A stretch of DNA of 64,000 bases from Bradysia coprophila (GCF_014529535.1 NW_023503606.1:124001-188000); one strand, 5' to 3'; counted from the first letter of the stretch, positions 45,750 through 59,300 are shown. Notes: generated from the letters alone by a model not told the origin. A program made the numbers and translations.

Positions 45750-46578
45750 ATGAATCCAAAGCAAGACGTTGTGACAATCCAAGAGCGCAAAATGCGATCG
45801 ATCAGCCCGCAAACATCACCATTACATCTTTCGTTGAATACTTCGAACACTTCGAATACGTCAAATAAGTCGAATAATGCTTTGAAGGAGTTGATAGAAC
45901 GGAAGGCTAAAATTACCGTAAGTCGTACAATTTCAATTACGCTGTTAAAGTCGTACTGCCTTTCTATGCACCCGATAAAACTATGAGCTGTGAGACCCAT
46001 GACATGATATTTTTTAGGAACAATTGAATGTTTTGGAACAACGGATTTATAAATATGAAGAAAATTGCTTGGTGAGTGCACCATTTACTAACATAATTCA
46101 TGGCTGGGATCGAGATATAGAAAGAAATTTCCAAACCGGTCAGTTGACAGTCAATGAAGCTGACCGGTTGTTTTCAAAGTCATCGGTGACATCACCCGCA
46201 GCTGTTAACAATCGATTTGCCGATATGCTGGAATCATACGTCGAACCTGAAGTTATCGTTGACGACGATGTAAGAGTTGGTCGTTATGATGTGCCGCGGA
46301 TTGCTTCGAATGAAAATTTCAAAGTTGACCACAACGTTTGTAAGTCGACGAATCGAAAATTCATTGAAATCGAAGATTCAAAAGCAATTATTGACGTAGT
46401 CGGTGGGTGTTCACAATAAAAATGAAGACGAAGCGAATTGAATTCTAAAAAAAATTGTTCTCATTTTTATGCAGATGGACCGAAAACTCCACAGACAGAA
46501 CTGTTAAAACGCGCGACGGTGGTTCTGGAAACGAACTTTAGTCTGCCGGAAAATTTCCATTTCAAAGCGATTCGTTGA
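45750..46578 (+). CDS. Eaf6: Eaf6/MEAF6-like histone acetyltransferase complex subunit, divergent
   Basis: Eaf6/MEAF6 is a small nuclear subunit of NuA4/Tip60 and HBO1/MOZ acetyltransferase complexes. Exons 45750-45917, 46018-46402 and 46475-46578 join in frame to 218 residues. The family core is clear: ALKELIERKAKITEQLNVLE (coiled-coil start), EQRIYKYEENCLVSAPFTNI, IHGWDRDIE and ADRLFSKSSVTSPAAV. The usual core reads more like ERQIYAFEGSYLEDT..GNIIRGWDRY, so this copy is strongly diverged. The N terminus is Ser/Asn-rich with TSN repeats. If intron 46403-46474 is retained, the protein ends at 46419 (189 residues), and that stop overlaps an AATAAA. The ATG at 45750 is chosen over an in-frame GTG upstream. 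It is either the only Eaf6 of this species or a fast-evolving paralogue. Confidence 0.85.
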
Positions 46579-46750
46579 GACGTGCACAATTGTGCACATA
46601 ATCTAACGAATGACAAGTATAAGACTCTTGCTCAATTCCATAATGACGACATAAATGAACTAAATTTTTGACCTAAAGCCTGACGCATGTCCAATCAGAC
46701 TAAATACTTAAAATTACTGCGATGTATTGCAGCTTGAAAGATCTAAGACA

Positions 46751-46756
46751 AATAAA
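46751..46756 (+). terminator. Candidate polyadenylation signal of the Eaf6-like gene
   Basis: AATAAA, 173 bases after the stop at 46578. Another AATAAA overlaps the alternative stop near 46415. Confidence 0.4.
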
Positions 46757-47511
46757 ATGAAATCAATTTGATCATTGTTTGAATCAATTAAGTTCCATCC
46801 CCACAGGAATTTAAACCATTTGTATCTGTCGGTTATCGGCTCTCTGTCGTAGTGCGTGTAAATATAAGTAAACATTGAAGATCGAACCTTCTCTTGAAAT
46901 TTGCAATTATGGGCAAAGACTCTGTGTTCACAGTGTGTACTTAACACCGTTCACGTCCTAACAACCATTTTTCTGTGCGATCCGTATAGTGCTTCGAATT
47001 GCGATTACAGTTCAAAAATGTAAATTTATGCATCTAGTGGCGTCCAACGGGGTACTCACTTGAAAATAGTCCCAAGAGAATCACTTGAAGTCGGTGACCT
47101 CTCGGTATTGTCTCTATTTGCTTTCTACTTTCCGGAAGGGTAGGTCCGAGGCTGGAACGAAGAAAATAATTTGTTTCTTGTTGGGGAATAGTTTTTAAGA
47201 GGACAGTAATTTGTAAATCAAAGGGAAGAAAATATGAAATTTCAGCAAGAGCGAAAGTTTCCTCGCTTCGCTCTGGCCGCAATTCGCTCAAGGTGGAATT
47301 TTCTATTTGATTTACCTCATTTTCTCCGCTCAATAGGCCATGAGAAAATTGCGTTTTGTTGACGATTGGTCGAATGATATTTCTAATGGGAAGATTTTTG
47401 GTACAATTCCACCTTCCAAGAACTTGGCAGAATTATTTTATTTATAGATAATGTAAAATACTGTTAAATAAAAAAATACCCCTCACGACAAAAGATACAA
47501 TAGAACTTTAC

Positions 47512-47729
47512 ATGCTACATGCGTCAAAAACCGTACTTTTCATGTATTTATAGCCCTACTTTCGACGCTCTGAGCATGTAAAATACATCACATAACTCGG
47601 GATAAAAATGAAAAGTCTCGTTTTCGTGTGTTTATTGACCTCGACTTTGACTCGGATCAAAAAAATTCACACGAAAACTCTACTTTTCATCTTTTTATCA
47701 CTAGTCATGTAAATAACTATTACATGCCT
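47512..47729 (+). repeat. Dispersed ~220-bp repeat, copy 1
   Basis: It shares ACATGCTACATGCGTC, ATAAAAATGAAAAGT and TTCACACGAAAACTCTACTT with 53298-53507 in the same order. Its second half is an inverted repeat: ATAACTCGGGATAAAAATGAAAAG against CTTTTCATCTTTTTATCAC. Probably a MITE. Confidence 0.65.
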
Positions 47730-48980
47730 TTGGTTTCCCTAGGGTCGGTAGTGGGGTAGCGCCTCAAAACTTCAGAAGATCCTGAAGTTAGTTAGAAACA
47801 TAAAGAAAAATAAAAAGCGCCTGTAGGTAGATACCAACTCACCTAACATGAATTTGAGCTACACATTTTTAACGTACTTTAATTACTATGCCCTAAAACT
47901 TAGGTGGGTCAGGTCCTTTGACTGCTTCTTTATATTCATAAAATAATACTATTTATAACAGGTTAAAAACGCTGCATTGAGTTGAAAATGACTGTAAAAA
48001 TAAACAATGAAATTTAAGGCATCGGTTGGTAACACTACAGGAAGTAAACAAACTTCTAAAAATAATATGAATTTTTGACTCTTCGTAAAACTCGAACGAA
48101 CTTGATCTGAGAAATCTTATTCCTCACCGATTAAAACTACAATTTCCAAAATCGGCTCAGATTCACTCAAAGCCAAAATTTCTTGACACAAAACGATGGT
48201 CTCGCTTTTTCCAGAAAGGACGCCGATACGATGTTATCATCGAAAATAAAATACGAAATGGCACAAATGTAGACTATAAATTCAGCCAAGTAGTGACTCT
48301 TAACTCGACTACCGAATCACGCTTCGTAGTATGCAAATACTCTATGAGAAGAGTTAGATGCTGATTGATATCTCGCCTAAATGCAGGCTAGATATATGCA
48401 CATAAACTTGTCGTATTTAGGTTACGTCATACGAGTAATTCAGTGTGTACATTGTTACAGTCACCAAATTATCAAGCTTGAGTTAACTTAAGGAAGTTAC
48501 CAATGCAATATAATCGCAACAAATAAAACAGGTTTTCTGTTGTTTTCTTCTAGTAATTATGTGTGTAAAAACAAATGAAGTAAAAGATTTTGCTAAAATT
48601 TGAAAACAGTAGAAGTAGCAGATTTAATGATTCTATCTTGCAACGATTGCGGTTTGTAAAAGCTCATCGTAATAAAACGTTGTTAAAAATTTAACTTTCT
48701 CTCGGGTGGAGGATAAAGTGTACGAAATAAAGGAAAGACGTGCTCTTCCTCATTAAAATAGATTATGTTGCAAATCTACACTAACAAAAAAGAGTTGAAA
48801 ATTTACATGTAGCGGGTAGCTGCGCCTCCAGGTAATCCCCAGGTGAAATTTCAAACTCATTTTTGGCAGTATAAATTTTAGCATTGTGAATTTCTACAGC
48901 TTGGGAAATATTTCAAATATCAAAGTAGTTTCAAACACAAACCAAGAATTTTTCGACCCAGGTCTGTTCGAATTATAGAG

Positions 48981-49049
48981 TTACACTCATAATTGGGAAG
49001 TGGACAAATGTATAGTATACATTTGTCCACTTCCCAATTATGAGTGTAA
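48981..49049. repeat. 69-bp perfect palindrome
   Basis: Two 34-bp arms, TTACACTCATAATTGGGAAG... and complement, surround a single G at 49015. No mismatch was seen. Confidence 0.95.
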
Positions 49050-50865
49050 ATCTATTGTATACTATATGGTTCGAATAATATTCAACTTCGAACGGGTTTT
49101 CGCAGAAACACCAAACACTAAACCCTTGATTGCTATCACTTAAGACCTTAAATAATGAATGACTTCGCCAAAAAGTCTAGACAAATCCAAAATCTCCAAA
49201 ATATTCACATCTGAAAATACAAATTCCGGAAAGTAATGAAGTCATGCAACAGGTAATACCATTAAGCGCTGCAAATTAACCATTTTCGATCAACGTCGTT
49301 GATATTCATCTCGAATATTCGTAATGATTGTACTTAAAAGTCATCTGCAATGTTGCGAACATATAAATTGCTCGTTGATATCAACTTAAAGTGTGTATTG
49401 ATTCATGGAAAGCTCTCTTTAAGGCGCAGCATGGCCAAATGAAATTAACCGCATGCGGTCAAAAACACAACATTCCAACTCGCACATTTAATTTAATTAT
49501 TTTTTCTCTTTTATTTCTACGAAGAAATACAAAAACAAACTCGCGCCAACATTCATTGCATCGAAAACCGAGAGTGCATCAAGGATTATATAAATAATGA
49601 AGAAGAAGAAGAAGAAAAAAGTGGCGCAATAATGACCTTTGCCATTCTTCTTCAAAAATAAAAATAGGTGAGGTGCTGGTGAGTGTACCACACAGACGAT
49701 GAAGGTGTTTTCGGTTTAGGAAGAGGAGTGAATGTGTGGTGCGATTGGTGTGTGCCTTTTTTTTAAAGTGTGTCTCTTTATTTTTCTCTTTACCAAATAT
49801 TTCACTCATGTAATATTCAAATTGAATAAATAAATTTATTTGTAAAGCAAAATATTTGAATAAAACATTCGATCGATTGAAGAAAAAAAGTTTATTTTTT
49901 GTGGAAAATAATATAGAAATAGAGGCGAATCATATTTTAATAAGTTCTATTCGAAGGTTAACAGCATATCATGTTGTAAATCACTGACTGGTGTGTACTC
50001 GTTAGTACACAAAACCATAAAATATGCACCGTTCCCCTCAGAGCATATTATCCGAGATATAATGTACACAAAATGCGGTGTGTGTGCATTTATTATTGTA
50101 TTTATTGTTGGACTGATGAATATTGTGCTTCCTGCATAATATGTGTCCAACTTGAAACCAGAGGCATGTTAATAGGTTGTTCAGTCGCAGCCAACGTAAA
50201 TTAAATAAATTTTAAAAAGAAATGTTTTTTTTTTATTTCTCTTCATTCCATTCAATTTTACTTGTTTATAAATAAGTATAAGTAATATGCGCCTTTGAAT
50301 ATTAATCATTTCACAAAAAGCTGAGATATAGATAAATATATATGATCGTCGTCGTCGTCCATATATAATAATAATATGGATACATGCGCATGTATATATT
50401 CTCTGTCTCCAATAAACCTTGGTTAAGTTAGATGATTGACTTTCTAAAAGGTGTGAGTATAAAGTAAAAATATCAGATTCACAAATCTGAAAAACACCTA
50501 TGCATATAATGTACATAGAGTCTAAAAAATCAATAATTTTTTTTTGATAAATTTATTTCAAATGAAGAGACGAAAGAGAAGAAGAAGAAAAAACCACGCC
50601 GTTTACATTTCGGTTAGATATATCTTTTTGTTAACCGTCATTTTTATGCATGATTTGACATTTGACATTGTGTCATGATGGCATTATGACACTATAAAAA
50701 TGATTTCGATACGGACGTCTGTCTATATTATAAGGAGAAGGCTCTCCAGCACACGCTTACATATAAATATTGCAATATATTTGATTTGATTTAACATCCA
50801 ATAAGGTTATCGTTATCATTTCAATCAAACCAAATTTTTTTTACAGATTTACATACATCACACGT

Positions 50866-51427
50866 CAGGGCCTATTATTGGTAAAATCATCTACAAAATT
50901 CACTGAAATTCCATACTGAAATTCCATTTACCGAATTCACTGAAATTTACTCAAATTTACCAAATTTACGCTCAGTAAATTCAGTAACCGTTCGGTAAAT
51001 TTGACGGTAACTTTTGGTAGATTTTAGTAAATTCGATGACATATGTTCGTTTATACATGGGACAGTGCCTTTTTATTGGTAAATTTACCAAAAATTACCG
51101 AAATCTACTGAAATTTACCAAAAGTTACTGAATTTACTCAAATTTACCGAGAATTTACCGAACGGTTACTGAATTTACTGAACGTAAATTTGAGTAAATT
51201 TCTGTAACTTTTGTTAAATTTCACCAAATTCGGTAATGGAATTTACCAATAATTACCGACAGTTACTCAAATTCATCAAGAATTTATTGAAAGTTTCCTG
51301 AATTTACTAGATTTACCGAATTTATGTTCAGTTAATTCACTAAATGTTCGGTAAATTCTTGGTAAATTTGGGTAATTTTAAGTATATTTCAGTAACTTTT
51401 GGTAAATTTACCAATGAATAGGCCCTG
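50866..51427. mobile_element. 562-bp foldback element built of GGTAAATTTACC-type blocks
   Basis: Ends CAGGGCCTATTATTGGTAAA and TTTACCAATGAATAGGCCCTG are inverted with small differences. The interior is a mosaic of TTTACTGAAATTTACC and its complement in both orientations. No ORF. Confidence 0.65.
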
Positions 51428-53297
51428 TCATGAACGTATGCCAAATCGTCATTTACAATTTTCCTCCACTTTTTATACGTTGCCAAAAAAAATGGCAAAT
51501 TTTTATTTAAACTCAACCAATTAATGTGTGACACGATTAAAATATGCTACAAAGCGATGAAGATAAAAATTAATCTTATTCGTTCGTATTGTTAAAACGT
51601 TTGACGCGTATAAATTTGAATTGGTTTTCCATCGATTTAATTACGCTTGCATTGTTGAATGTAGAAATGAATTTCATTGAAAGCCTACACGTATAATGGA
51701 TGGAATTATAACGAGGGGAAAATAACTGGAGTAAATTGAGGGACATGCCCAATTTCCACGTTGATCGAATCCGATTGTTTGTGGACCAGGTTGATTAAAT
51801 TGAGAAGGATTGAACATGGAAATGGGAAATAAACAAGGCAATGTCAAGATAATTGATTTATGATCCTAATTTAATTGAAAATTGAATGTGAGGTATATTG
51901 AAGGTGTAGATGCGTGTCCTTTCGAACTACCAACTACCTGTTCTACCCGGACTCTGTAAATGAATTTTAACTTCATAGGATTAACGATGCGAATATTGTA
52001 ATTATTCTCAAGGATGGGCGGTTCACTTTCAATTCTAATTGGAGATTGTCTGTTTCGCATTTTATACTTTCGTCATTAATAAATAGCGGAAGCAAGAAGT
52101 TATAAATAAACATATCAGTTGAGTGGTTATGTACGCATATGGTTTCAGTTGCATAGGGCAAAAACTTTGTTGTTGATAATGTGTCGTCAATCGGGAAGTG
52201 ACAAAATCAACTCACATTCCAATTATACTTGACGAAAACAAAAGTTCTAAAATTAGCATGAACGGTTCGTTTATTGATTCATTTACAACACAACCATATA
52301 ATTGCCAAACATTTGTCGAATTTCTTTTTTTTCCTGATTTTCATGATTTTTACCATGAATTCGAATTAGTACATTTTGGTGTGACACAATGAAATATATA
52401 ATTTTATCGTTTTTATTTTGCAAAGACCGGTTAGACGAATGCAACGCAACCAGTTCCAAGTGTGCGGATATTTTTACGAATAGGATATTAGATCACTACT
52501 GTATTTTTAGTGGATTTTAGCAAACTAGGCGATTTAAATATTTCCGATCGTAAGCAGAATGACGTGCGCTTTCAAAAATTGGGCTATTGAACTTTGGGCA
52601 CCTAGCTATGGGTTGGGGTCTGGAACAATGGTTGATATTGTATCGAGTCTGCAAGCATATGATTAGAAAAGCCATTACGAATCTATTACTTGATTTAATC
52701 GAAGCATTTTCGACAGATTGAAATTGAATCTTTTACTTCAAATGTTTTCGACACACAGATTTCTATATATAAGAAGACCCGGCTGAAAATGAAAGTTCAA
52801 TAGTTTGAAAACATAGTACTAAAAGAGAATAGAGACCGCGGGACCACCTTGTTTTTACCGGGAGAAGTTAGATTTAGCTTAATATTTATGTTTGCATTCG
52901 CACTCGATAACAGATGTACTTAAAAAGGTTTCCTTTTATAATCGATGGTACATTTTTTGGTAAATGAATCGACTGAAAGTTTCACTAACAGAACTGAAAT
53001 CAAATCATTACAGGAAAATATTGGCATGTTCGATAATTCATTCAATTGATAAAATATCGATTATTTCGTAGAATCGATTATTGATATTTTCAAAAAATTT
53101 ATAGCGATAATTCGATAAATATTTACTGAAAATTCGATTGTTAGGCGATATTTACCGATTATCGATAAAACAGTCGATTGATATTGTATCGATCATTTCA
53201 AGATATTTCGCTGTGAACAAAGTGATTATAGATAATTATACGACAAAACTAGAACTCATTCAAGCAGTTAACTTGCAGGTACAAGTAATAGTTATTT

Positions 53298-53507
53298 ACA
53301 TGCTACATGCGTCGAAAACCATACTTTTCATGTTTCAAGCACTTCTTTCGAAGCCCAGTTGCTGACTAAAATCCATTACATAACTCTGGATAAAAATGAA
53401 AAGTATCGGTTTAGTGTGTTTGTTGATCTCGGATTCGCCTGGGATCCACAAAATTCACACGAAAACTCTACTTTTCATCTTTTTATCTCTAGTTATGTAA
53501 AATACTA
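53298..53507 (+). repeat. Dispersed ~220-bp repeat, copy 2
   Basis: Same order of blocks as 47512-47729, visibly diverged by substitutions and small indels. Same orientation. Confidence 0.65.
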
Positions 53508-56175
53508 TTGTACCTAGGCAACTTAAGCTTTTTCCTGATGCATTTAATAACTGATAAATTTTTGAACAATTCAAAAATATTGCAAGAAATAAGTATGAGG
53601 CTGAGGCCATTGATGAGGTCGTTTTGAAATCGTGCTAAATTAATATCCAACATTTTGTGTCTTGACTCGATTTGATTTGAAATGGCATTGAAGTCAAATA
53701 TCCATTGTTTGATACATCTACCGTTAACAGCTGGCGTCGTGATAACATACATTTGAGTCAGGTTTCAAGTGGATTCCATACGTTGACTAAAGAAAAGTGA
53801 AAAGGAAAATATTTCTAAGCTATTTTCATCCGGATTAAGACCAACGTATGAGTTTTTACCGTCAGTCTAAAGTTCATCTATACTCATTAACAACGACGGG
53901 AATCAGCCATGAGTTCTGTCAAATATTGCGAAATGTATGTCGATACAGTGAAGTATAACATCACTGCAGAGTAAAATAAACCAGGCAGGAGCGGTTCATT
54001 GTTTAAACGTCAAATAAGTGACTTATACCTTGTATGAAAATGAACTCAAATGGACACTGATATAAATTGAAAAATTTTATTCGCAAAATATATAGGGCTA
54101 CTAGATTATTCAGGTACCTAGTCAAATCAGCGCTCAGCGGTCCCTTATACAGTAAATTGCGTGTTAAAAAAATTGAAGTACAAGATTTGAAATCAACAGA
54201 TTAAAAATACTTTGATCGATGGAAGTAATAGACCTACACAAAATATCTTGTTGTGAGAGTAAAACCATTTGCAACTCTTTTTCCCTTGCAACTGCTTCTT
54301 CGCGTGCATCCATTTTTTCGCGTGCAACTTTTTTTCAAGAAATACATGCACTGCATACTATTCTCTGCTTTACTATAAATCTATATTCGTAGCAAGCAAT
54401 TGAGTTTCTGTTCATTTTGTGAAGTCAAAGAAATGAGGTTTTCCACCTACTACGAAGTAGGAGGAAAGCAACATTTTCAAGACCAATGATCGCTCGGTTT
54501 AGGACAATTTCGAACTGAACATGTAATTTTGATTTAGTTTAATTCATTTCCATCGCTTCAGCCTGTTTGAAGACCAAAAACAAGTTGAAACCCTATAGTC
54601 AGTTCCGCGGATAAATTCTGTTGCAAGCCAGTAGGACTGTCCAAACATTGACCATATTTTGAGTCATAAGTCCAAAACGGGTGGCGGCTCATACCGATGA
54701 TTATACTCTTTATGAAGGTCTGTCAAAGGCCTATATTCCTACAAATTTTCAACTTTTAGAAACATGTCTATCTTGTGCTATCACAAAAAAACTGTTTTCA
54801 CCACCCCTTGACATGCTATCACTTTTCACGTGTTCACCCCGAAAATGGGAAACTAACCGAAAAAGTAAAAGATCCCTTTAGAATTGAAAGACGATTCAAA
54901 CGAGCTATAGCTTGCCTGGATCGCCGAACCATTATTTTCAAATTGGTTCAAGTTTTGGCGATATCACTCTTAAACGTTACTGCGGCCATTTCCTTTGTTA
55001 AATTCTCATTTTCCGGAAAGTTACCAGCCTTAGCCTTATACCTCGTTAAAATTGATTTCTTGTCCATCAAAGCTAAATAAATTTCTGCAACATTTTCCGA
55101 TGTGTAACCATACACTAATCGACTGTGTACTTGATATTCAAATCATTTCTCCACTGTTTGTCCATTCATGCTACTTACCACCTCAACATATTAATTGAAA
55201 AATAATACTTCCGGTTTTGGGTCTGTCTGATATAAGAGTTGAGTTCATTATTATGATTACAAACTAAATAAACAAAAACAAAGTCGTGAAAAGGTTGATG
55301 TTGAATTATTTTTTGTAAAAAGTTTTTTTTTATTTATTTTAATTCAATTTTATAATACGTACACAATAGCTACAAGTTTTCTATATATCTCAGACTTATC
55401 GTCAATCATTCAATAATAATAATAATAATATCTGAGTCAGTAGTTGTATATAACGTGTCAAATAGCTGGATCGATTAAAATATCAGACACACTCACAAAA
55501 AAGTGTTTGTTTGTTTGTGGATCATAATTCGTATTCATTTAATATTTTGGGAGTTTTAAATGTTTGATATTTTTATTTAATTTGATTTATTTATTTACGA
55601 ATTATATTCTCGTACACAATGAAATAATAAAAATGAAGAAGAAGAAGAAGAAGAAGAAGAAGAAGGAAAAGAAACAACAAACGCCAAACTAAATAGAAAT
55701 GTAAAAAATTATAAATGTAAATTAGAAAGTCATTGAAATAATAATTTTTCAAATTTAATGATTTATTCGGAATGTATGTTATGAGTGTACTCAAAATAAT
55801 AATTTAATAAAAAATGGTTTTGATGGATCTAGAGTACCCGAATTTTTACTATTAAACAAAAATCATTTATAACAACACAATTCACCAATTACGTGATCGG
55901 ATTTCAATTTGATTTTTTTTTTGTTTTATTGTTTTATAAATCCGATCAACTCGTTGTTGGAAAAATGTTTCGACTAAAACTACCACAGCGCTACATCCGT
56001 TCGTTTCGTGAAAAAAGATTAACAAAGAAGAGAAAATTATATTTATTTAATTCGATCAGAAAAAGTGAGTTTTTACTAGGTTAACGTTTTAAATAAATAC
56101 AGAAAATTAATTGCCTTTTTGTTTAAAATAAAGAACGAAATTAAAAACACGGCTGTCGTCATATCCCACGATCAT

Positions 56176-56189
56176 TTTTATTTTTATTG
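56176..56189 (-). terminator. Candidate polyadenylation signal of serpentine
   Basis: Overlapping AATAAAAATAAA on the minus strand, about 130 bases beyond the serpentine stop (56312). Confidence 0.4.
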
Positions 56190-56311
56190 TTACTCCATCG
56201 ACTCCTTCAAAATTTTCATAATTTTTGATATTTTCTCTCTCTCTCTTTCTTTAAAAATTGTTTTTTTTTTCCTTTTTTTGTTAACAAAATAATTTACTAA
56301 AAACGTATGAC

Positions 56312-59300
56312 TTAGAAGAAACCATCACCAGTAGGATCGTTCAACCATGGATAATTGTTTGGACATCTGACGCATGTCTGCAAATTGATTGTTTCGCCGG
56401 GAACCTCTTTCGATGTCAGCTTGCATGAGTGTGGTACCCAACAGGCCTGAACACCTTCGACCGAACACTTCTCTCTCCATGGTTCGAAGTTCTTCACTTC
56501 GGCGACCGTTCGTGGATTCTGGATCCACTGGATCACCTGGGTCATCGTCACGAAATACACGTCATTGTGGTTGGCCAGAACCTCGTCGATCCAGTACAGG
56601 AAGGCGTCCAAGAATTCGGGATTGTTTTTCAACCAGGCCGCATGGAAGTACAGTCCCAATGGGGCACGATTCTGGTCGTAATGGCGATCGAAATTGTGGT
56701 TCAGGAAATTGTAGAATTGATCGCCGGACAGAATGTTTGAGCATGAGTCGACCATAGCGCATCCCGGTAGATATTCATCGTTGGTGGGATCTTCTCTGCG
56801 ATCTAATTCGTTCATTACCATTTCCCAGACGGCATGCGATCGGGTTGGACAACTTTGGAGATTGCCGTGGCAACGGTGTGGCATCTTGAAGTACATGGTG
56901 TATGGCCATAGTGGAGGATTGGACAGTGGTGCCGTTATGGTTGAATCGTACAAGAATGCCTGTTCTTCCATCATTGTGAATTGGTTGTTACCGCCCACAC
57001 GCAAATATGGAGCACGAACGCCGACAACGGAATTGTCGGTAATGTTGGCATACTTTTCGGCAATGATTCTCATACCAGCCATTTCCTTGGCCCAATCGTC
57101 AACGGTAGCGTTCGACCAGAAACGTTCTTCGTCGTTGTGGCTAAATGACGGGAAAAAAGAAATTTTTGTTCAACATTTTGTGTGCGGTTCGGGGTATTCT
57201 TTTCATTTCAAAAATATAATTTAACACTTGGAAGATGCTGAAATGAAACATTATCATTGAATCAATTGACATTTGAATCGCTGCTGTGTATCCAGAAAAT
57301 TATTTACAAAAAGTGAGTTCATAGATACAGTCAGCAATCTAAGATTACGTTAAAGTAAATTCGATTGTTAGTAACTACCTCCAGCTTACTAATGAAATTT
57401 TAAAAGTTCTTAAAATACAGTGGCTACAAACAAAGTTAATTTTATTTTCATTCTCAATTCAATTCCTCATGTGCTGACACCGTTTACCCCATTGTTATGT
57501 ATAAGCATAGTCATTGCCAAAAAATGGTGCAGGAAGGTATCGCTAATTCCTTCACGACTTTCATCGACTAAGTGTCAAAATACGTGGAATGCTCAATCAC
57601 CTATAGAGTTCTTAACTATCGAGAAGGCGTAATTTGTGGAACTTACTCTCTACAAAACATCTTTCTGGTAAATTAACTACAACAGGACGGGCAGATAAAT
57701 TATTTTAGAGCCGGCTAGTCATCTGTTATTAAGAACAACAACGAAGACAAGTTCGGAATTTGTTCTTCTTAGATAGGAACATTGATGTGAAAAGCAATGA
57801 ATAAAAAGAGTTTGTGCCAAACGAAAGGCGCCACTAGAACAGACAAAGTAATAGATTTACTGTTACGATCTCGTTGTTTGTAAACAGACTCATAAAACAA
57901 TCCAGTTAATTATCTCCGGTTTTACCATTTTTAACTACATGGAATGAAAGATAAGTCTGGTGGAACACTAAGTCCTAGTTTGATCAAACGAAGTAATAGA
58001 TTACTCATCTCTTGTTTCTTCATCTTACGGTAGACTGAATGGAAGAAAAGACTGTGATAACATGAAGCCATAGTTTAAACAAACGACGTAATAGATTTGC
58101 TGTTGAGATCTTGTCGTTTGTAAACGAACTCATCCAAAAATCCTGTTAATTATCTCCGGTTTTTCATCTTTTACTAGGTACTTGGTTTAAACAGACTAAG
58201 TAATAGATTTACTGTTACAATCTTGTCATTTGTAGACAGACTCAATCAAAAATCCAGTTAATTATCTTCGATTTTTCATCTTTCATTAGACGGAATCGAA
58301 TGTAGAGCTGGGTGGAGTAAAAGTACTTCGGGCTGAAGCCCTCGGATACTTTTACATCGACTTTTACTCATCTGGATACGAGATATCAAATTACTTCACT
58401 GGTATAGTAATGTACTATAATCATATCCGCTTTTTCATCTTACAGATGGGATTAAAGAATGGACTGTGATAACATTAAGTCCTACTTTGAACAAACGAAG
58501 TAGTAGATTTACTGTTACGATCTTGTCGTTTGTAAACGTTCTCATCCAAAAATCCAATTAATTATCTCCGGTTTTTCATCTTTCAGGAGAAGGAATAAGA
58601 CTGGGATAATACTAAGCTCTAGTTTAAACAGACGAAGTAATAGATTTACTGTTACGATCTTGTCGTTTGTAAAGAGACTCATCCAAAAATCCAGTTAATT
58701 ATATCCGATTTTTCAGCTATCAGTAGACGTGATAGAAGAATAGGACTGGCGGAGAGCGAATCTAATTTAAAGAAAGCGAATAGTCGACATAGAAAAGGAA
58801 ACAGTAACAACAGAAGCATACGAATATGAAACATGAAACCTTGTATCGAAACATTCGAAAGTATGAAATCATAATTTCAAGCACTGCAGTTAATAAAAAG
58901 GAAAAAAAAGACTGGTCGCATCCTACATTCAAAGAAACGGAATAGAATAGCAAACAGATTCTTTGAAACTCGAAAATAATGTTAGTGAAAATTGCAACGA
59001 TATGTACACAACTCAAAATTGAGTGGTAAAAACAACAACAAAAAAACTTATGCTTCAGCATCGAAACCAAGTTTTAAACAATAAATTTTCTCTTTTAAGA
59101 ATTTCTCGTTCAACATACGCATGGTTTCTATTTTCCCTCCAGCTTTGTTGTCCTTTACTTGTCGACAGGAAAAATAAACAAAATAAACAAAATGTAAGTT
59201 TCATTGAAACAAACGAACGTATAAGAATAATACTAAACTACGAGAAAACTTCATTCAAAGCACGTCGGGCTGTTCGCTCAATTTTGTTAACAATATAATC

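Larger units (their letters stand above)
46579..56174. other. Intergenic between Eaf6-like gene and serpentine
   Basis: About 9.6 kb with no recognisable gene. It holds the repeats listed separately (47512, 48981, 50866, 53298), copies of the ATGAAGTAAAAGATTT motif (48574, 52727, 54174), an ATCGAT-rich tract (53030-53200) and an (AAG)n microsatellite near 55634-55668. The 66-101-codon ORFs at 54681-55080 have no domain I recognise. Confidence 0.45.

Noticed and set aside
53030..53200. Cluster of ATCGAT sites as a DRE-type promoter
   Set aside because: No adjacent gene start. The tract is low-complexity and more likely repeat-derived.
54681..55080. 66- and 101-codon ORFs
   Set aside because: No family similarity, no splice structure, and overlapping frames.
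56389..57224. Several plus-strand ORFs of 103-163 codons
   Set aside because: Antisense shadows of the serpentine catalytic exon, with no recognisable domain. The same holds for the plus-strand ORFs over vermiform (31631-32569) and over 59378-59720.
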